NCBI GenBank assembly: GCA_947453625.1 | Contig: CANGHK010000004.1 | Span: 62,001-126,000 of the forward strand | DNA: 64,000 nucleotides | Direction of reading: 5' to 3' | Source: Burkholderiales bacterium | GTDB taxonomy: Bacteria > Pseudomonadota > Gammaproteobacteria > Burkholderiales > Burkholderiaceae_C | Shown: positions 44,160 through 53,381 of the stretch, in pieces | How positions within the stretch are numbered: position 1 is the first letter of the stretch | Layout of the letters: every line of letters starts with the position of its first letter | The notes under the pieces: model-generated | Told to the model about the DNA's origin: nothing | The model's input: only the letters and a program-made list of their open reading frames with translations | Database searches by the model: none | Program-made: the position numbers and the translations under genes

Positions 44160-44968
44160 ATGACACCCTACCTGCGACTGCGCCAGATCTGCCTGGCCAC
44201 CGACGACCTGCCGCGCGCGGTGGCCGACATCCCACGATCTTCGGCGTCAACCTGGCGCATGTGGACCCGCATGTCGCGGTCTACGGCGTGCGCAACGCGC
44301 TGTTCGCCTTCGGCCTGTCCTTCATCGAGGTGGTCGCCCCCATCACCGAGAACAACGCCGCCGACAACGCCGCGGCCCGCTTCGTTCGCCGCGGCCCCGG
44401 CCGGGGTGCCTACATGGCGATCTTCAACTGCGACGACCCGATGGCGCGCCGCCCCGGCCTGCTGGCGCTGGGCCTGCGCATTGCCGCCGAGATCGACGCC
44501 GAGGGCTTCCGCGCCCTGCAACTGCACCCGCGCGACTGCCGGGCGACGATGATCGAACTCGACCACACCCCGGGCGAGCAGGACCTGCGCGGCCCCTACT
44601 ACCCGGCCGGCGGCACCGGCTGGACCGCCACCCTGCGCAGCGACGTCACGCAAGGCCTGCGCGAGGTGGTGATCGAGAGCCCGACACCTGGCGCGCTGGC
44701 CGAGCACTGGGCCCGCATCCTCGACCGTCCGCTGGCGTCCGACGCCGGGCCGCCGTTGATCACGGTCGAGCTGTGCCGAATGCGCTTCGAGGCCGGCGCG
44801 GTCGAGGCGCTGACCACGCTGGTGGTCGAGGTGACTGATCCCGCCGGCGTGCTGGCGCGCGCCGCGGCGCTCGGTTACGGCGTCAGTGGGCAGCGGGTGC
44901 TGGGGCTGTGCGGGGTCGACTTCGAGCTGCGCCAGGGCCGAGAGGCCGGCAGGGCCGGCGCTGTGTAA
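44160..44968 (+). pseudogene. VOC-family protein (glyoxalase-like), apparently frameshifted near residue 24
   Basis: The sequence from ATG 44160 reads MTPYLRLRQICLATDDLPRA, then VADI, and the frame then turns into nonsense. In the next frame the remaining protein is intact from TIFGVNLAHVDPHVAVYGVR through to the stop at 44968, about 245 residues. The missing base falls around 44231-44234 (ATCCCACG). This looks like a one-base deletion in the C run. The family forms metal-binding barrels such as in glyoxalases and ring-cleavage enzymes. Either a true pseudogene or a sequencing error is possible. If real, the functional start would have to be downstream. Confidence 0.75.
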
Positions 44969-45011
44969 GCGTCCGGCATTCGGCGTCGGGTCCTTAGGCG
45001 GCCAACTGGGC

Positions 45012-45230
45012 TCAGCGCGCCACCTCGACGCGGGCCGTTTGCGCACCCAGCCCCTCATCGTCGCTCGAAGGCGTGGGCATCACATGCTCGAGCACGCCGT
45101 TGCGCCTGACCACCAGCGCCGTGCCGGTCTGCTGCGCCAAATCACGCGCCCGCTGTGCCGCGCGTCGCAATGCAACACGGGTAGACCGCAGGTCGGGATC
45201 CTGGGCCTGCTCGATAGGCAAGTCGTTCAT
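45012..45230 (-). CDS. Small antitoxin-like partner of the zeta-type kinase
   Basis: This 72-residue, charged protein starts at ATG 45230, which overlaps the stop of the zeta-like gene by four bases. It has DPDLRSTRVALRRAAQRARD followed by TGTALVVRRNGVLEHV, a helix and a beta-turn layout like small antitoxins of this kind of pair. I know no family name. The coupled order toxin first, small partner second, differs from the epsilon/zeta order but is seen next to chromosomal zeta-like genes. The antitoxin call is inferred from context. Confidence 0.65.
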   Translation of the reverse strand: MNDLPIEQAQDPDLRSTRVALRRAAQRARDLAQQTGTALVVRRNGVLEHVMPTPSSDDEGLGAQTARVEVAR

Positions 45231-45748
45231 GACCGTTCGCTCCAATTCAGCAGCACCGCCTCGGCGCCACCGTTGTCATACAGCGCCCACGAGTCCACCC
45301 GGGGCACGTACAGGTTTTCAAAGTTGTCGCGTCCGGCGAAGAAGCGACGCCGGATCACGTCTTCGGGAATGTGGTGGCCACCCTGTCGGACACGCTGGGC
45401 GACGCGGGCGATAGCGTCTTCCGGGCTGGCCAACTGCAGAAACACCAGTTTCACCCGGTAGCCCGCCGCCTGCCATTGATCGATCTGGCGCAGGTAGCCG
45501 CGGCCTGACAGGGTGGTCTCGAACGCAAAACTCACGCGCGCCGCCGTGTGCAATGCCAGTTGCTGCAGCATCACCCGCCCGGCTTGCAAGGCGGCGGTCT
45601 CGGGTGCAAAAGGCGCCAGGCCAGCAGCGATCAGGTCGGCGTTGACAAACACCGGGCAACCCGCTTCGTTAGGCAGGAATTCACGCGCAAAAGTTGTTTT
45701 TCCGGCGCCGTTGGGCCCGGCGATGATGATCACGCGTGGCGCTGGCAT
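45227..45748 (-). CDS. Zeta-toxin-like P-loop kinase
   Basis: The 173-residue protein has Walker A GPNGAGKT (residues 11-18) followed by TFAREFLPNEAGCPVFVNADL, an acidic strand with NADLIAAGL, then FAFETTLSGRGYLRQID and the RVQ/RxxxGGHHIPEDVIRRRF segment with basic residues. This fits zeta-toxin-like UDP-N-acetylglucosamine kinases, which block cell-wall synthesis when free of antitoxin. It is shorter than plasmid zeta toxins (about 280 residues) but matches the short chromosomal relatives. The partner gene overlaps its stop. Confidence 0.8.
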   Translation of the reverse strand: MPAPRVIIIAGPNGAGKTTFAREFLPNEAGCPVFVNADLIAAGLAPFAPETAALQAGRVMLQQLALHTAARVSFAFETTLSGRGYLRQIDQWQAAGYRVKLVFLQLASPEDAIARVAQRVRQGGHHIPEDVIRRRFFAGRDNFENLYVPRVDSWALYDNGGAEAVLLNWSERS

Positions 45749-46141
45749 GGGCTGGATTCAGCGCCTGGCAAGGCGTGCGCCAGGGACATGGCGCCGCCAG
45801 CAGCAGCCCGCCTTCTGCTCGGCGGTCATCGCGCACGCCCAGCCTGACCGAGGCCGAGACGCGCCGCAGTCCACAGGGGCCGGGCTTGACGGTCGAGGTA
45901 TCGGCACATATCGATGTCGGTCAGGAAATCGAACCTGTCCTCAGCGTGCCCGGCCCTCGGCGCTTCGAGCTGGCACGACGCAGTGGTGATCAACTTCATT
46001 CCAGTCAGTGTAGGGGTGCGGCGAGGTTCACGGTGGCGGCAGGGCACAGGCCATTGGGCAACCGCCTGTCATCGCCGCCCTTTTTCACACGCCCATTCAC
46101 AGGTCACCGGGACTGTTCTGGACACGCCGCCAAGTGCTGCT
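45749..46141. other. Gene-poor stretch between the zeta-like pair and lolD
   Basis: About 390 bases hold no convincing gene. A minus-strand reading of 45826-45999 contains FDFLTDIDMCRYLDRQARP, which faintly resembles the start of VapC-type PIN toxins (LLDTxxCxYL), but there is no full domain. No strong promoter or terminator is evident. The region may hold degraded accessory DNA. Confidence 0.5.
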
Positions 46142-46837
<696 letters not shown>

Positions 46838-46843
46838 GACAAC

Positions 46844-48100
46844 TCATTCATAGCGCAGCGCCTCGGCTGGCTTGACCCGGCTGGCGCGCCAGCTCGGGTA
46901 AAGCGTGGCGACAAAGGCCAACAGCAGCGAGATCAGCGCGATCGGCAGCACGTCGGCGGCGCGCGGGTCGCTGGGCATGCGGCTGATCAGGTAGACACTG
47001 GACGGCAGGAAGACCGTGCCCAGCAGACGCTCCAGCGCCGGCACCAGGGTGCCGATGTTGACCGCCACCCCCAGCCCGAACACCACCCCGCCCAGCGTGC
47101 CGATGATGCCGCTGGCCGCGCCCTGGACGACGAAGATGCCCATCACCGAGCGCGGGCTGGCGCCCAGCGTGCGCAGGATGGCGATGTCGGCGCGCTTGTC
47201 GGTCACCGTCATCACCAGCGTGCTGACCAGGTTGAAGGCCGCCACCGCGACGATCAGCGTCAGGATGATGAACATCAGCCGCTTTTCCAGTTGCACCGCG
47301 TCGAACCAGTTGCGGTTGGTGCGGGTCCAGTCGCGCACCATCAGCCCGGCGGGCAGTTGCTGCATCAGCTGCTGGGCGACGGCGCGGGCCTGGTGCAGGT
47401 CGGCCAGCTTGAGCTGGATGCCGGTGGCGCCCTCCAGCCGGTAGAGCCGGGCCGCGTCGGCCAGGTGGATCAGCGCCAGCCCGCTGTCGTATTCGTAATG
47501 CCCGGCCTCGAACAGGCCCGCCACCGTGAAGCTCTTGAGCCGCGGCACGGTGCCGGCCGGCGTCACCTGCCCGCCCGGCGCGACCAGCGTGACGGTGTCG
47601 CCCACCCGCACCCGCAGGCTGCGCGCCAGCTCGACGCCCAGCACGATGTTCCAGGCGCCGGGCTGCAGCTTGGCCAGCACGCCGTCGCGCAGCTGCGCGG
47701 CCAGCGGCGTGACGCCGGCTTCCTCGGCCGGGTCTATGCCGCGCACCACCGCGCCGCGCATCTCGTCACCGCGGGCGATCAGCGACTGCATGGCGATGAA
47801 GGGCGCGGCCGCCAGCACCGCGGGGTTCTCGCGCGCCCGGGCGGCCAGGGCGCGCCAGTCGGCCAGCGCCTCGCCCTGGGCGTCCAGCACCTCGACATGC
47901 GCCACCACGCTGAGCATGCGGTCGGTGACTTCCTTCTGGAAGCCGTTCATCACGCTGAGCACGATGATCAGCGCCGCGACGCCCAGCGCGATGCCCAGCA
48001 TCGACACGAAGGAGATGAAGGAGATGAAGCCGTTGCGACGGCCGGCGCGCCCGGCCCGGGTGTAGCGCCAGCCGATCTGCCATTCATAAGGCCAATTCAT
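46844..48100 (-). CDS. lolC: Lipoprotein-release permease LolC/LolE
   Basis: The 418-residue permease has four membrane helices (one at about 25-55 after NGFISFISFVSMLGIALGVA, three at the C end) and a large periplasmic domain between them. The family segments ISFVSMLGIALGVAALIIVL and SVMNGFQKEVTDRML are typical of LolC/LolE. It interacts with LolD (next gene) to hand lipoproteins to LolA. Only one such gene is seen in the window, and its closest subtype (C or E) cannot be fixed by eye. It is divergent from the unknown gene at 48165. Confidence 0.95.
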   Translation of the reverse strand: MNWPYEWQIGWRYTRAGRAGRRNGFISFISFVSMLGIALGVAALIIVLSVMNGFQKEVTDRMLSVVAHVEVLDAQGEALADWRALAARARENPAVLAAAPFIAMQSLIARGDEMRGAVVRGIDPAEEAGVTPLAAQLRDGVLAKLQPGAWNIVLGVELARSLRVRVGDTVTLVAPGGQVTPAGTVPRLKSFTVAGLFEAGHYEYDSGLALIHLADAARLYRLEGATGIQLKLADLHQARAVAQQLMQQLPAGLMVRDWTRTNRNWFDAVQLEKRLMFIILTLIVAVAAFNLVSTLVMTVTDKRADIAILRTLGASPRSVMGIFVVQGAASGIIGTLGGVVFGLGVAVNIGTLVPALERLLGTVFLPSSVYLISRMPSDPRAADVLPIALISLLLAFVATLYPSWRASRVKPAEALRYE

Positions 48101-48164
48101 GTAGATGCGATGCTAACAGTGGCCCGCCAGACCGGTCGGCCGCGACCGGCCGGGATAATGACCC

Positions 48165-49127
48165 ATGCACCTGATCGTCCCTTTCGCCGGCACCGTCTCC
48201 GAGGCCGGCCGGCATGCGCTGCAATCGCTGGCGCTACCCAACCTCGAGCAACTGCTGGCCAGGCTGAGCCCCGGTCCGGCGCTGGGCAGCGACGAGTTCA
48301 GCCCCAACACGCCGCACGAGCTGGCCCTGGCCAGCGCCTGGGGCTGGCTTGACGCCACAGCAAACACCACCGAGACAGCCGCCGAAAACACCGCCGCCTT
48401 GCCCTTCGCCGCCGATCAGGCCGCCGCGCTCGGTCTGCCCGGCGCCGACTTGGCCTGGGGCCTGTTGACGCCGGTCCACCTGCTGGTGGGCAGCGAGGGC
48501 ATCAGCCTGACCGACCCGGCGGCGCTGCAGCTCGACGAAGCCGGCTCGCGCGAGTTGCTGGAGATCGTTCGCCCGCTGTTCGAGAGCGAAGGCTTCGCGC
48601 TGCACTGGGCCGCGCCGCTGCAGTGGCTGGCCCGCCATCCGCAGTTCGACGCCCTGCCCGCGGCGTCGATAGACCGCGTCATCGGCCGCAACCTGCTGCC
48701 CTGGCTGCCCGAGCAGCGCAGCGCCAGGCTGATCCGCCGGCTGCAGAACGAGGTCCAGATGACGCTCTACACCCATGCCGTGAACGACAGGCGCGAGGCC
48801 GCCGGACTGCCCAGCGTCAACTCGTTCTGGCTCAGCGGCTGCGGCCGGCTGCCCGTCGACACAGCGCCTGCCCGGCGCGACACCGTCGTCGACGACCGCC
48901 TGCGCGGCCCGGCGCTGAGCGAGGACTGGGCCGCCTGGTGCGAGGCCTGGCGGGCGCTGGACGCCGGGCCGCTGGCGTCCTTGCTGCGCGGCGGCATGCC
49001 GGCCCGGATCACTTTGTGCGGCGAGCGCCTGGCGTTGCCGTTCACGCCCCAGCCGCGCGGCTGGTGGCACCGGCTGTCGGCCAACTGGCGCAGGCCGGCA
49101 CTGCACAGCGTGCTGGAAAGTCTGTGA
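48165..49127 (+). CDS. Conserved unknown protein upstream of recJ
   Basis: The 320-residue cytosolic protein has no signal peptide or membrane helix. It starts MHLIVPFAGTVSEAGRHALQ, has Leu-rich and acidic helices, and a conserved-looking core HAVNDRREAAGLPSVNSFWL, then SGCGRLP. It resembles a proteobacterial family sometimes listed with phosphoglycerate mutases (RpfE-type), but I see no mutase catalytic motif, so I do not assign a function. It starts 11 bases before recJ ends its upstream gap (stop at 49127, recJ ATG 49138), so the two are co-transcribed. Confidence 0.8.
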   Translation: MHLIVPFAGTVSEAGRHALQSLALPNLEQLLARLSPGPALGSDEFSPNTPHELALASAWGWLDATANTTETAAENTAALPFAADQAAALGLPGADLAWGLLTPVHLLVGSEGISLTDPAALQLDEAGSRELLEIVRPLFESEGFALHWAAPLQWLARHPQFDALPAASIDRVIGRNLLPWLPEQRSARLIRRLQNEVQMTLYTHAVNDRREAAGLPSVNSFWLSGCGRLPVDTAPARRDTVVDDRLRGPALSEDWAAWCEAWRALDAGPLASLLRGGMPARITLCGERLALPFTPQPRGWWHRLSANWRRPALHSVLESL

Positions 49128-49137
49128 GAAAGCTCCC

Positions 49138-50895
49138 ATGAACGCTGCCACCCTGTTTACCCGCGACGTGCCGCCGCGCCTGGCCTTCGCGCTCGAGCAG
49201 GCCGGCGTGCACCCGCTGCTGGCGCGCCTGTTCGCCGCGCGCGGCGTGCGCTCGGCCGACGAGCTCGACGACGGCCTGGCCAGGCTGCTGGCGCCGGCCA
49301 CGCTCAAGGGCACGGCCCAGGCCGCCGTGCTGCTGGCCGACGCGATTGCCGCCGGCGCGCGCATCTGTGTCGTCGCCGACTACGACTGCGACGGCGCCAC
49401 CGCCTGCGCCGTGGCACTGCGCGGGCTGGTGATGCTGGGCGCCGCGCCGGCCAGCGTCGGCTATGTCGTGCCCGACCGCGCGGTGCATGGCTACGGCCTG
49501 ACGCCGGCGATCGTCGACCTGGCGCTCGCGCAAATGAACCCGGCGGCGGCCGACCCGCCAGCCTTGCTGGTGACCGTGGACAACGGCATCGCCAGCATCG
49601 CCGGCGTGGCCCATGCCCGGGCGCTGGGCCTGCAGGTGCTGGTCACCGACCACCACCTGCCGGCGCTGGGCGCCGACGGCGCGATCGAGCTGCCGGACGC
49701 CAACGTGATCGTCAACCCCTCGCAACCCGGCTGCGGCTTCGAGAGCAAGTCGCTGGCCGGTGTCGGCGTGATGTTCTACGTGCTGCTGGCGCTGCGCGCC
49801 GAGCAGCGCGCGCGCGGGCTGTTCGACGCGGCGTCGCAGCCCAAGCTCGATGCCCTGCTCGACCTGGTCGCGCTCGGCACGGTGGCCGACGTGGTCAAGC
49901 TCGACGGCAACAACCGGCGCCTGGTGGCGCAAGGCCTGAAGCGGGTGCGGGCCGGCCGGATGCAGGCCGGCGTGGCCGCGTTGTTCGCCGCCGCCGGCCG
50001 CGCGCCCGAACGCGCCGCGGGCTTCGACTTCGGCTTTGCGCTGGGCCCGCGCATCAACGCCGCCGGCCGGCTGGCCGACATGACGCTGGGCATCGAATGC
50101 CTGACCACCGACGACCCGGCGCGCGCCGCCGAGTTGGCCGGCCAGCTCGACGCGATCAACCGCGAGCGCCGAGTCGTCGAGGCCGACATGCGCGAGCAGG
50201 CCGAGTTGCTGCTGGCGCAGTTGCTGGCGGTCCAGGCCGACGCGCAGGCCACGCCGCCGGCGCTGGTGCTGTTCGACCCCGAGTTCCACGAAGGCGTGGT
50301 CGGCATCGTCGCCGGCCGGCTCAAGGACCAGTTGCACCGGCCGACCTTCGTGCTGGCGCGCGGCCAGGACGGGCTGCTCAAGGGCTCGGGCCGTTCCATC
50401 CCCGGCTTCCACCTGCGCGACGCGCTCGACCTGATCAGCAAGCGCCACCCTGGCGTGCTGCGCCGTTTCGGCGGCCACGCGATGGCGGCGGGCTGCACGC
50501 TGGCCGAGGCCGACCTGCCGACCTTCGCCGACGCGCTGCGCCGGGTGGCCCAGGAGTGGCTGCAACCCGAGGCGCTGAACCGCCGCCTGGCCACCGACGG
50601 CCCGCTGGCGCTGGAGTACTTCAACATCGCCACCGTGTCCGCCCTCGACGCGCAGGTCTGGGGCCAGGGCTTCGAGGCGCCGGTGTTCTGCGACGAGGTC
50701 GACGTGCTGGCGCAACGCCTGGTGGGCGAGAAACACCTGAAATTGCGGGTGCGCCACGCCGGCCAACTGCGCGACGCGATATGGTTCGGCCATGCCGAGC
50801 CGGTGGCCGCGCGGGTACGGCTGGCCTACCGGCTCAACGTCGACGAGTTCCAGGGCCAGCAACGCCTGCAGATGGTGGTCGAGGGCACGGCATGA
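49138..50895 (+). CDS. recJ: Single-strand-DNA 5'-3' exonuclease RecJ
   Basis: RecJ degrades single-stranded DNA in recombination and mismatch repair. The 585-residue protein has the DHH-family motifs [37 protein letters not shown] with the tandem His pair, then a second phosphoesterase domain. It ends with the DHHA1-type motif [17 protein letters not shown] and a C-terminal barrel. It follows the unknown gene by 10 bases with AAAGCTCCC in between. The stop overlaps a tiny ORF that leads into the nitrile hydratase genes. Confidence 0.96.
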   Translation: MNAATLFTRDVPPRLAFALEQAGVHPLLARLFAARGVRSADELDDGLARLLAPATLKGTAQAAVLLADAIAAGARICVVADYDCDGATACAVALRGLVMLGAAPASVGYVVPDRAVHGYGLTPAIVDLALAQMNPAAADPPALLVTVDNGIASIAGVAHARALGLQVLVTDHHLPALGADGAIELPDANVIVNPSQPGCGFESKSLAGVGVMFYVLLALRAEQRARGLFDAASQPKLDALLDLVALGTVADVVKLDGNNRRLVAQGLKRVRAGRMQAGVAALFAAAGRAPERAAGFDFGFALGPRINAAGRLADMTLGIECLTTDDPARAAELAGQLDAINRERRVVEADMREQAELLLAQLLAVQADAQATPPALVLFDPEFHEGVVGIVAGRLKDQLHRPTFVLARGQDGLLKGSGRSIPGFHLRDALDLISKRHPGVLRRFGGHAMAAGCTLAEADLPTFADALRRVAQEWLQPEALNRRLATDGPLALEYFNIATVSALDAQVWGQGFEAPVFCDEVDVLAQRLVGEKHLKLRVRHAGQLRDAIWFGHAEPVAARVRLAYRLNVDEFQGQQRLQMVVEGTA

Positions 50896-51002
50896 TGCTG
50901 GCGCTGAACCAACGCAACCGCGCCCTGCGGCCAAGCCCGGGCGGCGGCCTCTGCCTGCTGACCGACAACGCCGACGGGCGAATCCTGAAAGTGCTGCCAT
51001 GA
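50892..51002 (+). CDS. Possible 36-residue leader ORF between recJ and nthA
   Basis: An ATG-ATG pair at 50892 overlaps the recJ stop (ATGA), and the ORF ends at a TGA that overlaps the nitrile hydratase alpha ATG (ATGA at 50999-51002). The product, [20 protein letters not shown] and on to ILKVLP, has no known family. The exact overlaps on both sides suggest translational coupling through this reading frame. It may only be a coupling device and not a protein with a job. Confidence 0.4.
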   Translation: MMLALNQRNRALRPSPGGGLCLLTDNADGRILKVLP

Positions 51003-51649
51003 CCCATGATCACGACCACGACCACGCCGACGACCACAGCGAGCTCGGCGAGATGGACTTGCGGGTGCGCGCGCTCGAGACCGTGCTGACCGAGAAGGGC
51101 TACATCGACCCGGCCGCGCTCGACGTCCTGATCGACACCTACCAGACCCGGATCGGCCCGCGCAACGGCGCCCGGGTGGTGGCCCGGGCCTGGGCCGACA
51201 CCGCCTTCAGGGACTGGCTGCTGCGCGACGCCACGGCGGCCATCGCCTCGCTGGGCTATACCGGCCGCCAGGGCGAGCACATGGTGGCGCTGTTCAACAG
51301 CCCCGAGCAGCACAACCTGGTGGTCTGCACGCTGTGCAGTTGCTACCCCTGGCCGGTGCTGGGCCTGCCGCCCAGCTGGTACAAGAGCGCGCCCTACCGC
51401 GCCCGGGCGGTGCGCGATCCGCGCGGCGTGCTGGCCGATTTCGGCGTCACGCTGCCCGAGGGCATGGCGATCCGGGTCTGGGATTCGACCGCCGAGGTGC
51501 GTTACCTGGTGATCCCGCAGCGCCCGCCCGGCAGCGAGGGTCTGGACCAAGCCGCGCTGGCCGAACTGGTGAGCCGCGACTCGATGATAGGCACCGGCCT
51601 GGCCAGTTCACCGGCGGGGCAGGCTGAAATGGCGGGGTCGGCAGCATGA
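50999..51649 (+). CDS. nthA: Nitrile hydratase alpha subunit, cobalt type
   Basis: Nitrile hydratase adds water to a nitrile, giving an amide. The alpha subunit holds the metal. The 216-residue protein has the metal-binding motif [12 protein letters not shown] with Cys110, Cys113 and Cys115; the Thr in CTLCSC, where iron enzymes have Ser, marks the cobalt type. Two of the cysteines are normally oxidised to sulfinic and sulfenic acid. The N terminus is unusual: [15 protein letters not shown], a His/Asp run that could bind metal ions. The start overlaps the small ORF upstream and the stop overlaps nthB by four bases. Confidence 0.95.
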   Translation: MTHDHDHDHADDHSELGEMDLRVRALETVLTEKGYIDPAALDVLIDTYQTRIGPRNGARVVARAWADTAFRDWLLRDATAAIASLGYTGRQGEHMVALFNSPEQHNLVVCTLCSCYPWPVLGLPPSWYKSAPYRARAVRDPRGVLADFGVTLPEGMAIRVWDSTAEVRYLVIPQRPPGSEGLDQAALAELVSRDSMIGTGLASSPAGQAEMAGSAA

Positions 51650-52335
51650 CTTACACCAGCCATGCCGATCTGGGCGGCCGGCAAGTCGAGGGCGCCGTGC
51701 TGCCCGAGGCCGAGGGCGAGTTGTGGCACGCCAGTTGGGAACCGCGCGCCTTGGCGCTGACGCTGGCGATGGGCGCTGCCGGGGCCTGGAACATCGACCA
51801 GAGCCGCGCCGCGCGCGAGACCCTGCCCGACTACGCCGGGCTGGGCTATTACCGCGTCTGGCTGGCCGGCCTGCAGCGGCTGCTGGAAGAGCGCGGGCTG
51901 GTGAGCGCGGACGAGCTGGCCGCCGGCCATGCGCTGCACCCGGCGCTGCCGGTGCCGCGGGTGCTGGCAGCCGACCAGGTGGCCGCCGCACTGGCCAAGG
52001 GCTCGCCCACCGAGCGGGTGCCCAGCGCGCCGGCGCGCTTCGCAACGGGCGACCGGGTGATCACCTCGGCGCGGCAGCCCGACCACCACAGCCGGCTGCC
52101 CGGCTATGCCCGCGGCAAGCCCGGCACCATCGAGCGGGTGCACGGTGTCCATGTGTTCGCCGACCGCAACGCCCAAGGCCTGGGCGAGCAGCCGCAGTGG
52201 CTGTACGGCGTGGTGTTCGAGGGCCGGGACCTGTGGGGCCCGGACGCCGATCCCGGCCTGCGCGTGGCGCTGGACGCCTGGGAAAGCACGCTGGACGCTG
52301 TCGTCGACGAGACGGCAACGCGGAGCCCCGCATGA
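51646..52335 (+). CDS. nthB: Nitrile hydratase beta subunit
   Basis: The 229-residue beta subunit closes the active-site entrance. It has the N-terminal [14 protein letters not shown], the helical region [20 protein letters not shown], the linker and the C-terminal barrel with [35 protein letters not shown] and [14 protein letters not shown], all family features. Gene order alpha, beta, accessory is that of cobalt enzymes in Proteobacteria. It overlaps the alpha gene at its start and the accessory gene at its end, both by four bases. Confidence 0.94.
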   Translation: MTYTSHADLGGRQVEGAVLPEAEGELWHASWEPRALALTLAMGAAGAWNIDQSRAARETLPDYAGLGYYRVWLAGLQRLLEERGLVSADELAAGHALHPALPVPRVLAADQVAAALAKGSPTERVPSAPARFATGDRVITSARQPDHHSRLPGYARGKPGTIERVHGVHVFADRNAQGLGEQPQWLYGVVFEGRDLWGPDADPGLRVALDAWESTLDAVVDETATRSPA

Positions 52336-52709
52336 CCGAAAGTTCAAGCTGCCCCGGCCTGCCCGCGGGCGAGTTCGCCGGCCCGGACAGCGCGCCGGTG
52401 TTCGCCGAGCCCTGGCAGGCCCAGGCCTTCGCGATCACGCTGCAACTGCACCAGCGTGGCCTGTTCAGCTGGCCCGAATGGGCCGCGGCGCTGTCGGCCC
52501 GCATCGCGGCGGCACAGGCCGCGGGCGATGCCGACCTGGGCGACACCTATTACCGGCACTGGCTGGCGGCGCTGGAAGACCTGGTGGCCGCCAAGGGCGC
52601 CACCGACGCGGCCGAACTGGCGCGCTGCGCCCAGGCCTGGGACCATGCCGCCGACCGCACGCCGCATGGCCAGCCCATCGTGCTGCAGGCGGCCGACTTC
52701 AAGCCCTGA
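52332..52709 (+). CDS. Nitrile hydratase accessory protein
   Basis: The 125-residue protein is the beta-like activator (P14K/NhlE type) that carries cobalt to the alpha subunit or swaps subunits during maturation. It has PVFAEPWQAQAFAITLQLHQ, then SWPEWAAALSARI and YYRHWLAALEDLVAAKG, and ends TPHGQPIVLQAADFKP, close to family members. It overlaps nthB by four bases. Its stop is close to the convergent pcp gene (52725), so the operon ends here. No amidase or nitrilase gene is nearby. Confidence 0.88.
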   Translation: MTESSSCPGLPAGEFAGPDSAPVFAEPWQAQAFAITLQLHQRGLFSWPEWAAALSARIAAAQAAGDADLGDTYYRHWLAALEDLVAAKGATDAAELARCAQAWDHAADRTPHGQPIVLQAADFKP

Positions 52710-52724
52710 GCCGGCTGTTCGACC

Positions 52725-53381
52725 TCAGTCCACCCGCCCGCCGACGGTGTGCAGCTCGGCGACGCCGGCGGCCACCGCCTCGACCGCCAGCCGCAGTGCC
52801 GCCACCTGGTCGGCCAGCGCCATGCTCGCGGCCTGCGGATAACGCGCCGCCTGCTCGGGCAACGGTGGCAGGTGGATGAAGCCCCCAGTGGCTGATGCTG
52901 CCGACCCGGGCGGCGCCGCCAGCGCGTGCATCAGACCGTAGAACACCTGGTTGCAGACAAAGCTGCCGGCCGAATGAGACAGCTCGGCGCGGTGGCCGGC
53001 CTGCTGCAGGCGCGCGACGATGGCCTTGGCCGGCAAGCCGGTGAAATAGGCCGCCGGGCCACCGGCCAGCACCGGCTGGTCGATAGGCTGCGCGCCGGCG
53101 TTGTCGGGGATGCGGGCGTCGACCAGGTTGACCGCCACCCGCTCGACGCTGATCGCCGACCGGCTGCCGGCCAGGCCCAGCGCCAGCACCCAGCGCGGCC
53201 GGTGGGCGGCCAAGGCGGCTTGCAACGCCGGCAGCGCGGTGGCAAACACGCAGGGCAGTTGCACCGCCACGACGCGGGCCCCGCCTATCCGCTGGCCATC
53301 GAGTGCCAGCGCCACGGCCCAGGACGGGTTGAAGGCATCGCCATCGAAGGGCTCGAATCCCGTCAGCAGCAGCGTGTTCAT
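52725..53381 (-). CDS. pcp: Pyrrolidone-carboxylate peptidase
   Basis: Pcp removes N-terminal pyroglutamate from peptides. The 218-residue cysteine peptidase has [15 protein letters not shown] at the N terminus, Glu80 in ISVERVAVN, the nucleophile Cys143 in [14 protein letters not shown] and His170 in [11 protein letters not shown]. The catalytic triad is complete and the length is typical. It follows the 5-oxoprolinase gene with a four-base overlap (ATG 53381, upstream stop 53378). The two enzymes form a short route that releases pyroglutamate and opens it to glutamate. Confidence 0.94.
   Translation of the reverse strand: MNTLLLTGFEPFDGDAFNPSWAVALALDGQRIGGARVVAVQLPCVFATALPALQAALAAHRPRWVLALGLAGSRSAISVERVAVNLVDARIPDNAGAQPIDQPVLAGGPAAYFTGLPAKAIVARLQQAGHRAELSHSAGSFVCNQVFYGLMHALAAPPGSAASATGGFIHLPPLPEQAARYPQAASMALADQVAALRLAVEAVAAGVAELHTVGGRVD

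Noticed and set aside
45826-45999. A possible VapC-type toxin fragment (FDFLTDIDMCRYLD)
   Set aside because: The likeness is to one short motif only; there is no full PIN domain, partner antitoxin or Shine-Dalgarno sequence.
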